A stretch of 38,517 bases of DNA, from NCBI GenBank assembly GCA_005793345.1, contig SXSU01000009.1, positions 1 through 38,517 on the forward strand. The letters run 5' to 3'. Positions 1 through 7,650 of this stretch are shown here, piece after piece. The position numbers and the translations under genes were made by a program. Positions within the stretch are counted from its first letter, which is position 1. The number at the start of each line of letters is the position of its first letter. This DNA is from Bdellovibrionales bacterium. GTDB lineage: Bacteria > Bdellovibrionota > Bdellovibrionia > Bdellovibrionales > Bdellovibrionaceae. A model generated the notes under the pieces. That model was given only the letters and a program-made list of their open reading frames with translations, was not told the DNA's origin and ran no database searches.

Positions 1-932
1 CTCCAGGTATGAATGCTGCAATTCGAGCAGCAGTAAGAACTGGAATACATAAAAATTTAGATATCGTGGGCATTGTTGGAGGTTACACGGGTATCCTTCA
101 AGGTCATTTTCAACCAATGAATCTCAGGTCAGTTGCAAATATTATTCAAAGGGGTGGTACTGTTTTAAAAACAGCTCGATGTCCAGAGTTTTATAAACCT
201 GAATATCGAAAAATTGCTGCTGATCGTTTAAAACAAGAAGGCATTCAAGCTTTAGTTTGTATTGGTGGTGATGGTTCTTTTAGAGGAGCGCATTTACTAA
301 ATGAAGAGTATCAAGTTAAAGTTGTTGGTGTGCCAGGAACAATTGATAATGATATCTTCGGTACAGATAATACCATTGGTTTTGATACTGCAGTAAATAC
401 AGCTCTTGAAGCTATTGATAGAATTCGTGATACAGCCGCAAGTCATGATCGTTTATTTATTGTCGAAGTCATGGGAAGAAATTCTGGATTTATTGCAGCT
501 CATGTGGGACTTGCAGGAGGGGCTGAAACTATTTTTGCACCTGAACATTTGTTTCCAATTGAAAATGCCATTACTCAAATTAAAAATGGAACTACAAAAG
601 GAAAAATGAGCAGTATCCTCATAACTGCCGAAGGACAAAAACCCGGTCGAGCCTATGATCTCGCAGAAGCTATTCGCAAAAAATCAGGATTGGATGCAAA
701 GGTTTGTATTTTAGGTCATATTCAGAGAGGTGGTGCCCCCACAGCTTCAGACCGAATACTTGCAAGTCGACTTGGTTTTGGAGCCATTGAAGCTCTTATT
801 AACGGTGATACGAATGTAATGATTGGCGTCATTAATGACCAAATTGTTAAAGTCCCCTTTTCTGATATTTACAATAAAGAGAAAAAAGTTTCTCGTGAAC
901 TTATTGATTTAGCCATGGTGCTTTCTCATTAA
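1..932 (+). CDS. pfkA: 6-phosphofructokinase, ATP-type (5' end outside window)
   Basis: Phosphorylates fructose 6-phosphate to fructose 1,6-bisphosphate in glycolysis (cytoplasm). The frame is open from the first bases: the codons before the ATG at 9 read Pro-Gly, giving the family motif PGMNAAIR, so the true start is upstream and only about 15-20 residues are missing. Visible motifs: GGDGSFRGA (nucleotide site), PGTIDND (catalytic Asp), MGRNSGFIA and LGHIQRGG. Gly follows GGD and Gly precedes TIDND. These positions are Asp and Lys in PPi-dependent enzymes, so ATP is the expected donor. Remaining length fits a PfkA of about 320 residues. The stop codon lies inside an A/T hairpin that probably terminates transcription. 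Family call is secure; the donor is inferred from two residues. Confidence 0.95.
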   Translation, partial: PGMNAAIRAAVRTGIHKNLDIVGIVGGYTGILQGHFQPMNLRSVANIIQRGGTVLKTARCPEFYKPEYRKIAADRLKQEGIQALVCIGGDGSFRGAHLLNEEYQVKVVGVPGTIDNDIFGTDNTIGFDTAVNTALEAIDRIRDTAASHDRLFIVEVMGRNSGFIAAHVGLAGGAETIFAPEHLFPIENAITQIKNGTTKGKMSSILITAEGQKPGRAYDLAEAIRKKSGLDAKVCILGHIQRGGAPTASDRILASRLGFGAIEALINGDTNVMIGVINDQIVKVPFSDIYNKEKKVSRELIDLAMVLSH

Positions 933-961
933 ATTTTTTTTCAATTTGAAAAAAAATTTAA
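929..961 (+). terminator. Hairpin at the pfkA end
   Basis: A perfect 15-bp inverted repeat (TTAAATTTTTTTTCA and its complement) with a 3-nt loop. The pfkA stop codon (930-932) is in the left arm. The stem is nearly all A/T, so it is weak per base pair but long; as an intrinsic terminator it would work in both directions. Confidence 0.6.
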
Positions 962-1082
962 TGGACTCAGTATTAAAAATTAACAATGATAGATTTGATT
1001 CCTAAATTAAAGTTGAAATTATTTTTTAATTTTAACGGATAAAATGGGAGTTATAAATCAATACATTTTATAAACAAGAAAA

Positions 1083-1187
1083 CTCGGGATGATTGAAAAT
1101 CGTCCCCCACAAACAGAAAAATAACGGCGTATGATTTTGTCTTGTACAATTGCGAAGTGATCAGACTTAATCATAAACAGTTATTTC
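1083..1187 (-). repeat. Two-hairpin dispersed repeat, copy A
   Basis: Read on the minus strand it starts with ATAACTG...ATGATTAAGTCTGATC, then the imperfect left/right arms, then TTTTTCTGTTTGTGGGGG and a second hairpin at 1086-1106 (GGGATGATT, loop GAA, AATCGTCCC). It aligns best with the copy at 13774. Unlike most copies it lies 5' of a gene: its left end stops about 18 nt before the start codon of the binding-protein gene at 1206, so it falls in that gene's leader or promoter region. Confidence 0.8.
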
Positions 1188-1205
1188 AATTTAAAGGCGG
1201 ACAAA

Positions 1206-2375
1206 ATGAAAAAAAATCTATTCGTAATGGGCTCCCTTGTATTGAGCCTTCTACTTTTTGTTAATTGTACCAAAAAATCTGATTCTACAGCGACTACAGC
1301 TGGGTCTGACTCCCAAAGTGAGATTCTAGTTGGTGAATACGGTTCGCTCACAGGCAGCGAAGCTACTTTTGGTGTTTCAACTAATAAGGGAATTAAACTT
1401 GCTTTTGATGAAATCAATAATACTGGTGGTATAAATGGAAAAAAAATAAAACTGATCACTCTTGATGACCAAGGTAAACCAGAAGAAGCAGCACAAGTTG
1501 TTACACGGTTAATAACTCAAGACAAAGTTGTTGCCGTTATTGGCGAAGTTGCCAGTGGTCGTTCGCTTGCGGCTGCTCCCATTGCACAACAATATAAAGT
1601 TCCAATGATTTCTCCAAGTTCTACAAATCCAAAAGTGACTCAAGTTGGTGATTATATATTTAGAGTTTGTTTCTTAGATCCATTTCAAGGAACTGTGATG
1701 GCCCGTTTTGCAATAGAAAATTTAAAAGTAAAAAAGTTAGCAGTTCTTCGTGATGTGAAATCAGATTATTCAGTGGGATTAGCAGATTTCTTTGTGCAAA
1801 AAGCAAAAGAACTAGGTGCAGAAATAGTTGCAGACGTGAGCTACGCTGCTGGGGATAATAATTTTAAAGCTCAATTAACAAAAATTAAAACTGCAAATCC
1901 AGAAGCTATCTTTGTACCTGGATATTATACAGAAGTGGGACTTATTGCAAAGCAAGTTAAAGAATTAGGTCTAAATGCTGTACTTCTTGGGGGAGATGGT
2001 TGGGACAGTTCAAAACTTTCAGAAATTGGTGGAACAGCTGTTGATGGAAATTATTTTTCTAATCATTACTCCTCTGATGATAAAGCGACTGAAGTTGTCG
2101 ACTTTGTTACTAAGTTTAAATCAAAATATAGTGGCGAGACACCAGATGGTTTAGCGGCTTTAGGTTATGATGCTGCAAATATTTTAGTTAAAGCCATGAA
2201 GCAACTTAAAGAGGTAAATCCTAAAAATATTAGAGATGAACTTGCGAAAATAAAAGATTTTAAAGGTGTAACAGGAATGATTTCTATTAATGAAAATCGT
2301 GATGCTGTTAAAAGTGCAGTTGTTGTAAAAGTTGAAGGAAAAAATAATAAATTCGTAACAACATTTACTCCATAG
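1206..2375 (+). CDS. livJ: Branched-chain amino-acid ABC transporter substrate-binding lipoprotein
   Basis: Periplasmic binding protein (Peripla_BP_6 / LivJ-LivK type) that captures Leu/Ile/Val or related amino acids for the LivHMGF transporter encoded downstream. 389 aa. The signal peptide (MKKNLFVMGS...) ends in LFVNC, so Cys21 is the probable lipid anchor; Asn at -1 is less usual. The mature part starts EILVGEYGSLTGSEATFG, then GIKLAFDEINNTGGINGKKI and VVAVIGEVASGRSLAAAPIAQQYKVPMISPSST, the typical type I periplasmic fold. A ribosome-binding site AAAGGCGG (1193-1200) precedes the ATG. First gene of the liv cluster; livH starts 13 nt after its stop. Exact ligand unknown: related proteins also bind amides or urea. 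Confidence 0.92.
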   Translation: MKKNLFVMGSLVLSLLLFVNCTKKSDSTATTAGSDSQSEILVGEYGSLTGSEATFGVSTNKGIKLAFDEINNTGGINGKKIKLITLDDQGKPEEAAQVVTRLITQDKVVAVIGEVASGRSLAAAPIAQQYKVPMISPSSTNPKVTQVGDYIFRVCFLDPFQGTVMARFAIENLKVKKLAVLRDVKSDYSVGLADFFVQKAKELGAEIVADVSYAAGDNNFKAQLTKIKTANPEAIFVPGYYTEVGLIAKQVKELGLNAVLLGGDGWDSSKLSEIGGTAVDGNYFSNHYSSDDKATEVVDFVTKFKSKYSGETPDGLAALGYDAANILVKAMKQLKEVNPKNIRDELAKIKDFKGVTGMISINENRDAVKSAVVVKVEGKNNKFVTTFTP

Positions 2376-2388
2376 AAATGAGTTTGTA

Positions 2389-3291
2389 GTGGAAGAATTT
2401 TTACAGCATGTGATTAACGGATTAAGTCTTGGAGCAATTTATGCGCTCATTGCTCTCGGCTACACTATGGTTTATGGAATTTTACAATTTATTAATTTTG
2501 CCCATTCTGATATTTATATGGTGGGTGCATTTGCTGCATACTATGGGGCAAAGTTTTTAGGATTTGAAAATCAACAAGGCATAGCTCCGTTTTTGATTTT
2601 ATCAATTTTAGTAATGATTGTTTGTGCACTTGTTGGTTTTACCATTGAAAAATTAGCATACAAGCCATTACGTAAAGCTCCCAAACTTAATATTTTAATT
2701 ACAGCCATTGGTGTAAGTCTTTTTTTAGAATATGCAGGACAAATTATTTTTGGTGCTGATCCCAAATTGTTCCCTACACTGCTTCCTGATACAGTATTAT
2801 TTAGTATTGGACCTATTCAGGTGATGATTTTAGATTTTATGATTTTATTTGTGAGTTTAATTATGATGATTGGCCTTCGATATTTTGTTTTTAAAACTAA
2901 AATGGGTAAGGCCATGAGAGCTGTCAGTCAAAACCCAACAGTTGCTTCCATGATGGGAGTTAATATTGATCGAGTTATAAGTTTTACCTTTATTATTGGA
3001 TCTTCACTTGCTGGGGTTGCTGCTATTTTAGTTGGAATGCGCTACCCTAAAATAGAACCACTCATGGGAATGTTAATGGGTACAAAAGCGTTTGTTGCCG
3101 CTGTTCTTGGGGGAATAGGAAGTCTTCCCGGGGCAATAGTTGGTGGAATGATCATGGGGATGTCAGAAGAAATGGTTGTTGGTTATCTTGCAAGTACTTA
3201 CAAAGATGCTCTTTCTTTTGGGATATTAATTTTTATTTTAGTTTTTAAACCTGCCGGCATATTGGGATCAACTAAAATAGAAAAAGTATAA
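2389..3291 (+). CDS. livH: Branched-chain amino-acid ABC transporter permease LivH
   Basis: Inner-membrane permease of the LivHMGF importer. 300 aa, almost entirely hydrophobic helices, with the family N-terminus NGLSLGAIYALIALGYTMVYGILQFINFAHSDIYMVGAF and the C-terminal AVLGGIGSLPGAIVGG block near the ATPase-coupling loop. The start is GTG at 2389: an in-frame stop occurs just upstream at 2380, and the N-terminus then aligns with known LivH. The upstream ribosome-binding site is poor, which suits translational coupling to livJ 13 nt away. livM follows after 23 nt. Confidence 0.93.
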   Translation: MEEFLQHVINGLSLGAIYALIALGYTMVYGILQFINFAHSDIYMVGAFAAYYGAKFLGFENQQGIAPFLILSILVMIVCALVGFTIEKLAYKPLRKAPKLNILITAIGVSLFLEYAGQIIFGADPKLFPTLLPDTVLFSIGPIQVMILDFMILFVSLIMMIGLRYFVFKTKMGKAMRAVSQNPTVASMMGVNIDRVISFTFIIGSSLAGVAAILVGMRYPKIEPLMGMLMGTKAFVAAVLGGIGSLPGAIVGGMIMGMSEEMVVGYLASTYKDALSFGILIFILVFKPAGILGSTKIEKV

Positions 3292-3314
3292 AGTTTTAAA
3301 AAAGGAATTCTATA

Positions 3315-4334
3315 GTGAATAACTACCAAACTAAAACACTTCAAAGTTACAAGTGGCCAGCGATTACTTTAATAGTTTTTTTAATTCTGTCTTTGATTTG
3401 TGAAGGCGCTTTGAATCCTTACCTACAGCTCACACTTTTATATATTTTAGTAAATATGATTTTAGCAATGAGTTTAAATTTAGTAAATGGATACACAGGG
3501 CAATTTTCTTTAGGTCATGCCGGTTTTATGGCTGTAGGCGCTTACACTTCTGCATTTTTAAGTTTTAAATTTTTACCTGTTGCAGGAAGTTTTTCATCTT
3601 TATTTTATTTTATTATTTTTGCTTTAGTTGGTGGTTTACTCAGTGCTTTTTTTGGCTGGATTGTCGGATTACCTTCATTACGATTAAAAGGTGATTACCT
3701 CGCAATTGTCACTTTGGGATTTGGTGAAATTATACGTGTTATAGTTTTAAATACCGAAAGTTTGGGAGGAGCTCGTGGACTTTATGCCATCCCAGGGATG
3801 CAAGAAATTTCTCTTTTTGGTGATTTTGTAATTGGTCGATTTACATCTTCATTTATGATGGCTGCTTTTTGGGTTATACTTACATTTTTTGTGATATGGA
3901 GATTAATTCATTCTTCCCATGGTCGTGCATTTAAAAGTGTTCGCGAAGACGAAATAGCTGCCTCATCAGTTGGTATAGATACAACAAAAGTAAAAGTACG
4001 TGCTTTTGTTATTTCAAGTTTTTTTGCCGGGGTTGCAGGTTCATTGTTCGCGCATTTTTCAAATTATTTAAATCCATCTACATTTTCATTTATCATGAGT
4101 ATTAACATTGTCACGATGGTTGTGTTGGGGGGGATGGGTAGTATGACTGGTCCTATGCTAGCAGCGGCCATTGTTACAATTTTGCCAGAAGCCCTACGCC
4201 CTCTCCAAGAACTCACTGGTAAAGATTTACGTATGGTGATTTATTCTTTAACATTAATTATTTTAATGTTGGTTCGACCTCAAGGTTTAATGGGGCAAAA
4301 AGAAATCTGGAACTTCTGGAAAAAAAACAGCTAA
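3315..4334 (+). CDS. livM: Branched-chain amino-acid ABC transporter permease LivM
   Basis: Second inner-membrane permease of the importer, pairing with LivH. 339 aa. Recognisable blocks: LNLVNGYTGQFSLGHAGFMAVGAYTSAF, GLPSLRLKGDYLAIVTLGFGEIIRVI, ARGLYAIPG, and VLGGMGSMTGPMLAA near the coupling loop. GTG start preceded by AAAGGA (3301-3306). The stop codon (4332-4334) lies inside the left arm of the repeat hairpin at 4325, so the last residues (KNS) are encoded by repeat sequence. In the canonical order livG would follow directly; here about 3.4 kb of toxin-antitoxin and decayed sequence intervenes. Confidence 0.93.
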   Translation: MNNYQTKTLQSYKWPAITLIVFLILSLICEGALNPYLQLTLLYILVNMILAMSLNLVNGYTGQFSLGHAGFMAVGAYTSAFLSFKFLPVAGSFSSLFYFIIFALVGGLLSAFFGWIVGLPSLRLKGDYLAIVTLGFGEIIRVIVLNTESLGGARGLYAIPGMQEISLFGDFVIGRFTSSFMMAAFWVILTFFVIWRLIHSSHGRAFKSVREDEIAASSVGIDTTKVKVRAFVISSFFAGVAGSLFAHFSNYLNPSTFSFIMSINIVTMVVLGGMGSMTGPMLAAAIVTILPEALRPLQELTGKDLRMVIYSLTLIILMLVRPQGLMGQKEIWNFWKKNS

Positions 4335-4424
4335 TGATTAAGTCTGATCAGCTTTGCTGATTATATCAGACATAATCATTAGCTGTTTTTTCCTTGTTTG
4401 TTGGGGGTGATTTTCAATCACCCT
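4325..4424 (+). repeat. Two-hairpin dispersed repeat, copy B (probable livM terminator)
   Basis: First hairpin 4326-4387: a perfect 15-bp outer stem (AACAGCTAATGATTA and complement) with an inner stem TCTGAT...ATCAGA around AGCTTTGCT, followed by a T-run. Then the linker TTCCTTGTTTGTTGGGGG and a second hairpin 4405-4423 (GGGTGATT, loop TTC, AATCACCC). Best preserved copy. The first hairpin plus T-run looks like an intrinsic terminator and contains the livM stop codon. Confidence 0.85.
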
Positions 4425-4608
4425 CATCTTAAGATATAAATTAAATTGTAGCTTTGATTTTTAATTGACCCTGTAAAAAATTAATCTAAAAAATGAAAAA
4501 ATAGCAGGGTCCATATTAACTTAATAAAGTGGTTATTTATATTTTTAACCAATCAATTCCTAAATATACAAGTTCTTCTTATTGTGAGTTTTGAACTATT
4601 TTTGAAAT

Positions 4609-4701
4609 CTATGAAATTGTTTCTAATAATATTTTGCGTACTTTAGGAATATCTTTATGTGATTTGAACTTGTCAGTTTCTTGGACGTCATACTCGTGCA
4701 T
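4609..4701 (-). pseudogene. 30-codon ORF coupled to the antitoxin; possible truncated toxin
   Basis: The antitoxin stop and an ATG overlap as TAATG (A of the ATG at 4701), a coupling typical of antitoxin-toxin operons. The ORF reads MHEYDVQETDKFKSHKDIPK plus ten more residues, then TAG. A partner toxin of a Phd/YefM antitoxin is normally about 80-130 aa, so this is far too short. QETDK followed by a basic helix is faintly reminiscent of the YoeB N-terminus, but too little remains to assign. No frame downstream continues recognisably. Best read as the stub of a degraded toxin gene; a genuine small protein cannot be excluded. Confidence 0.35.
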
Positions 4702-4997
4702 TATCCACCAACTTTATTAGTTTTTTTGTGGCTTAGTGCTCTTTTCTTTGCCCGCTCAAAAACTTTAGCAGTTGAGCTTTCTGTAGCAGTTGTTAATCTA
4801 CCGTTAGCAGCATCAATTAGGCTTACAGTAAGTCCTTCTAAGCGAGCGAGATCCACTTGCATTTTTTCAAACAATTCAGCGTTTATAAGAACAAGTGACT
4901 CTCCACTTTTTCTTGTGACTTTAACTGGTTCAGTTTTTGCTGCATCCATCCACTCTTTTAAATTTGCTCTAAATTGATCTGCATTTGTTCGATCCAT
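4701..4997 (-). CDS. Phd/YefM-family antitoxin
   Basis: 98 aa. The N-terminal half (DQFRANLKEWMDAAKTEPVKVTRKSGESLVLINAELFEKMQVDL) has the Phd/YefM layout: a helix, 'VKVTRKSGE-LVLI' strands, then a helix starting with a short 'AELFEKM'. In this family the N-terminal domain binds operator DNA and the C-terminal tail neutralises a toxin. The C-terminal part here is longer and Ser/Thr/Lys-rich. Start supported by GGAGG 6 nt before the ATG and by a promoter (5019-5047). It is on the strand opposite to the surrounding liv genes. No full-length toxin follows, so it is probably an orphan or part of a broken pair. Confidence 0.8.
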   Translation of the reverse strand: MDRTNADQFRANLKEWMDAAKTEPVKVTRKSGESLVLINAELFEKMQVDLARLEGLTVSLIDAANGRLTTATESSTAKVFERAKKRALSHKKTNKVGG

Positions 4998-5018
4998 TTA
5001 AACCTCCAGATTTACATA

Positions 5019-5047
5019 ACTGTACCATTAACAGTACTGTTTGTCAA
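5019..5047 (-). promoter_or_regulatory. Promoter/operator of the Phd/YefM gene
   Basis: On the minus strand TTGACA (5047-5042), 17-nt spacer, TACAGT (5024-5019). The spacer holds a perfect palindrome ACAGTACTGT (5031-5040), and its ACTGT half pairs again with ACAGT at 5019-5023. Two GTAC-centred sites fit the known preference of YefM/Phd repressors for short GTAC-type palindromes, so autorepression is likely. Confidence 0.6.
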
Positions 5048-5582
5048 ATGTTAAAGCTCATCTCCGGCAACCCTAAATCCATCTTGGTGTTTTTTTCTCC
5101 TGTTACCTGGAGACGTAGTGCTTTTACTGATATTTAATGATTTTTCTTCTTGATGCTGATTATTCAATTTAGCTTCAAGCACATTAGATTTTAGAGGGTG
5201 GAGGTGGCAAGGGAATAGTTTGCAGGGACAATCAAGGAAAAATTAAATCTATCGAACTTTTGGATTTATGGGAGGCTAGAATACTATATGATCTAAAAAT
5301 ATCATCTGATATTTCCAATCTTGGTCTTGAAGCAGGTGTTGATAAGGAACTTTACACTCAATGATCCGCTAGCCTATGGTTTCTCGACTAGATTAATTAC
5401 ACTCGTTGTTTTTTTAGCAAGTGATACTTTAATTGTCATCTTTTTGCAAAAGTGTTTCATAACAGATCGAATATTGTTTCAAATACGTTGTAATTTAAAA
5501 CGCTATTGGGCCTTTAGTTTGCAACTATTAATTTGCAAACTCGAAAATAATTAAAAACAAAATTTTTAAATCAGGAGTCAAA
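5048..5582. other. Accessory intergenic stretch with decayed coding sequence
   Basis: 535 nt without an intact gene. It holds a 43-codon open minus-strand frame (5051-5182; GTG start, C-terminus DGFRVAGDEL) that I cannot assign, and the plus-strand fragment annotated at 5188-5364. A 77-codon plus-strand ORF at 5321-5554 has no family features and no ribosome-binding site. The stretch looks like worn-down remains rather than a regulatory region. Confidence 0.5.
5188..5364 (+). pseudogene. Fragment of a secreted-type protein gene
   Basis: An open frame of 58 codons bounded upstream by an in-frame TAG (5185-5187), with no ATG/GTG/TTG at its head. It reads EGGGGKGIVCRDNQGKIKSI, then ELLDLWEAR..., and stops at TGA 5362. 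From memory, the pattern 'GGG-G-VCRD--GKIKS-ELLD-WEAR' resembles the start of mature exported hypothetical proteins in Bdellovibrio relatives. With no start or signal peptide and an early stop it is most simply a decayed gene piece. The family resemblance is recollection, not a search result. Confidence 0.4.
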
Positions 5583-5888
5583 ATGAGAAAGTTTATATAT
5601 TTTTTAATAATAAGTATTATTGCTTGCAATGGATTTACTGATACTTCGTCAAATATACCATGCGCAAACTCCATAGATTCTGATGTTTCCATTTCAAGAA
5701 AAAGTACCTATAACCCTGAATCAGTTAAAAAAATAATTCAAGATTCGGGGCGATTTTGTATCGATGGAACTGTAATGACTAACAGTGACCATGTTGAGAA
5801 TTTTTTTAAAAATCTTAACCAAAAAAAAGTCCGTATATTGAAAAATAAATATAATGCAAATTCATATAAAGAATTGTATTCCCAATAA
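5583..5888 (+). CDS. Small putative lipoprotein, function unknown
   Basis: 101 aa. Short signal sequence MRKFIYFLIISIIAC, where IIAC is a good lipobox with Cys15 as anchor. The mature part has two more Cys (in NIPCANS and RFCIDG) that might form a disulfide, and no recognised domain. AGGAG (5573-5577) lies 5 nt before the ATG. It stands alone between decayed sequence and the hipA promoter. A real but unassigned cargo gene is the most likely reading. Confidence 0.55.
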   Translation: MRKFIYFLIISIIACNGFTDTSSNIPCANSIDSDVSISRKSTYNPESVKKIIQDSGRFCIDGTVMTNSDHVENFFKNLNQKKVRILKNKYNANSYKELYSQ

Positions 5889-6021
5889 TGAATACTATGA
5901 TTTTTTTAAAAGTTATTCAAATTAAAAATTTGGTGTTAATATGTTTTATCAATTGAACTACTTTTAAAACTTATTGCTGTTTTGAAATTTAACAGGCTAT
6001 CAAGTATATTATTTTTAAATA

Positions 6022-6098
6022 TTGAAAAAATTAAAAATACCCCCTATAATATCTAATTATAGTTATAAAATTAGGTAAATAATCCCTTTTAGGGGGTA
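6022..6098 (+). promoter_or_regulatory. hipA promoter with inverted-repeat operator
   Basis: TTGAAA (6022-6027), 17-nt spacer, TATAAT (6045-6050): a near-consensus promoter. A perfect 9-bp inverted repeat, TACCCCCTA (6038-6046) and TAGGGGGTA (6090-6098), has one arm at the promoter spacer/-10 edge and the other over the G-rich ribosome-binding site. This is a plausible operator for the HTH protein encoded after hipA. Arm spacing (43 nt) is much longer than the E. coli HipB site, so looping or two separate sites would be needed. Confidence 0.5.
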
Positions 6099-6100
6099 AT

Positions 6101-7381
6101 ATTAAAAAATCAGCAACACTCCAAATATTTATAAATTCTACCTGGATAGATATTGGTATTATTACTTTGGTGGATGATGAAATCAAAGGATATCGAGCCG
6201 CCACTCAGTTTGAATACAACTCAGATTATGTGGCAAAGTATTTTACAGAAGAAGATTTATTTTTTGCTGTCTCTTTAAATATTCCGGTAAGTTTTGAAAC
6301 TTATCGTTTTAAGAGTTGGGCTCCATTTTTGTTAGACTTAATTCCTCAAGGGGCTGGGCGACGTTTTTGGGAAAAAAAATTAAACGTGATGAATAACTCT
6401 TCCTCAGATTGGAAAATTTTGACAAATGGAGCCAGTAATTGTGGGGGAATGTTAAGAATTAAAAGTGCTGTTACTCCACTCCAGCAGATAAAATTTTCTG
6501 GGTTTAAAAAAAAATTAATTTGGGAACAAAAATCAAAAGTCTTAACTGAAATTGAGAAATTAGGTATTCCCATAGGCTCCTCGTCCTCTGTTCAGGGAGA
6601 TGCTCCCAAATTTTATTTAACAGAAGATCTCAAAGGGAATTGGTTTCCTGGAGGAATTTTATCAACTGAAAAAATTAAAAAAGAATGGATAGTTAAATTT
6701 CCACGTTCTTCTAAACCAAAAGATTTACTCGTCTTAAAAATGGAGGAACGTTATTATAAAATTGCAACTGATTTTGGAATTAAAACAAATGAGAAGCTAC
6801 AATGGTTTAAAGATACACTATTTATCCCACGCTTTGATGTAAAAATTAAAAATAAAAAACAATACCGGCATGGCTTAGAAAGCTTAGCTAGCGCCCTCGA
6901 AATTGCTGAATTTGGAGCAAACCCAAATCATGAAAAGTTTTTAGATGCTATTTTTAAATTTTCAACAAATAGAAACAAAGACCTTAAAGAGTATGTTTTA
7001 CGGGATATATTGAATTTCTGCATGTGCAATACGGACAATCACCCAAGAAATACCGCTTTTTTAAAGATAAAAAATAAATGCGGGCTATCCCCTCTTTATG
7101 ATTTCGCACCAATGATTTTGGATACAGAGGGAATAACTCGTGTATGTAGATGGCAAAGCCCCAGGGAAATAGCAGGTGTTCCAAATTGGAACTTGATTCA
7201 AGATTATCTTGAAATATGGAGTCAAAAAAATAATTTGAAAATAAATTGGAATGCTTTCTTTAAAAACTCTGAACGCAAAATTGTTATTCTTAAACTTAAT
7301 ATTCATAATTATAAATTGGATAAGCAGCTGACTCAAAACTGTTTAGAAAATATTAATCTTGCACTGGGGAGTTTTAAATGA
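6101..7381 (+). CDS. hipA: HipA-family Ser/Thr kinase toxin (probable ATT start)
   Basis: HipA kinases phosphorylate translation-related targets such as glutamyl-tRNA synthetase and stall growth. Numbering from the TTG at 6167: ATP-site loop SSSSVQGDAPKF (138-149), phosphate-binding Lys177 in WIVKFPR, PRFD (221-224), catalytic NTDNHPRN with Asp290, metal-site Asp312 in LSPLYDF. All kinase residues are present, so activity is likely. A TTG start would drop the first N-domain strands. The frame continues upstream as KKSATLQIFINSTWIDIGII, which fits HipA, and the only start-like codon is ATT 6101, 4 nt after GGGGG. The gene overlaps the HTH gene by ATGA. Gene order (kinase before antitoxin) is the reverse of E. 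coli hipBA. 426 aa with the ATT start. Confidence 0.85.
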   Translation: MKKSATLQIFINSTWIDIGIITLVDDEIKGYRAATQFEYNSDYVAKYFTEEDLFFAVSLNIPVSFETYRFKSWAPFLLDLIPQGAGRRFWEKKLNVMNNSSSDWKILTNGASNCGGMLRIKSAVTPLQQIKFSGFKKKLIWEQKSKVLTEIEKLGIPIGSSSSVQGDAPKFYLTEDLKGNWFPGGILSTEKIKKEWIVKFPRSSKPKDLLVLKMEERYYKIATDFGIKTNEKLQWFKDTLFIPRFDVKIKNKKQYRHGLESLASALEIAEFGANPNHEKFLDAIFKFSTNRNKDLKEYVLRDILNFCMCNTDNHPRNTAFLKIKNKCGLSPLYDFAPMILDTEGITRVCRWQSPREIAGVPNWNLIQDYLEIWSQKNNLKINWNAFFKNSERKIVILKLNIHNYKLDKQLTQNCLENINLALGSFK

Positions 7382-7650
7382 AACTAAAAAGCTCCCATGA
7401 AAAAAAACAATCTCTCTATAAGCAAATTGAAAATGGATCTATACCGATTAATGAGGCCTTAAAAGCGTTAAGACGATCTGTGGGTAAAACTCAGAGTGAA
7501 TATGCACGTATTGTCAGAGTTACTTTACGAACTATTCAAGAGTTTGAGCAAGGTGTAGGGAATCCTACTTTCACCACTCTCAATAAAATTTTTAAGCCCT
7601 TTGGCTTAGAGTTGTATATCCGCATAAGTCGAAAGAAAAAAGTTGAGTGA
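7378..7650 (+). CDS. hipB: HipB-like XRE-family antitoxin/repressor
   Basis: 90 aa. An XRE helix-turn-helix spans about residues 24-80: ALKALRRSVGKTQSEYARIVRVTLRTIQEFEQGVGNPTFTTLNKIFKPFGLELYI, including the Q-x-x-x-A turn and the 'G-NPT---L-KI---GL' tail typical of HipB. Expected to neutralise the upstream HipA-type kinase and repress the operon. Translation is coupled: ATG 7378 overlaps the hipA stop (ATGA). The approx. 23-residue N-terminal extension is basic. About 100 nt then separate it from livG. Confidence 0.85.
   Translation: MKLKSSHEKKQSLYKQIENGSIPINEALKALRRSVGKTQSEYARIVRVTLRTIQEFEQGVGNPTFTTLNKIFKPFGLELYIRISRKKKVE

Noticed and set aside
4467..4511. GACCCTG/CAGGGTC inverted repeat downstream of livM
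   Set aside because: Seven-bp arms 31 nt apart with A/T-rich filler; no gene or T-run gives it a role.
4681..4977. 98-codon plus-strand ORF opposite the Phd/YefM gene
   Set aside because: Exact antisense shadow of the antitoxin; no ribosome-binding site and no family pattern, while the minus-strand gene has promoter, operator and motif support.
5051..5182. 43-codon minus-strand frame ending DGFRVAGDEL
   Set aside because: Composition looks protein-like but there is no start signal or family match; could be a gene remnant, kept only as a note in the intergenic entry.
5321..5554. 77-codon plus-strand ORF in the decayed island
   Set aside because: No ribosome-binding site, no recognisable sequence, overlaps the better-supported coding remnant in another frame.
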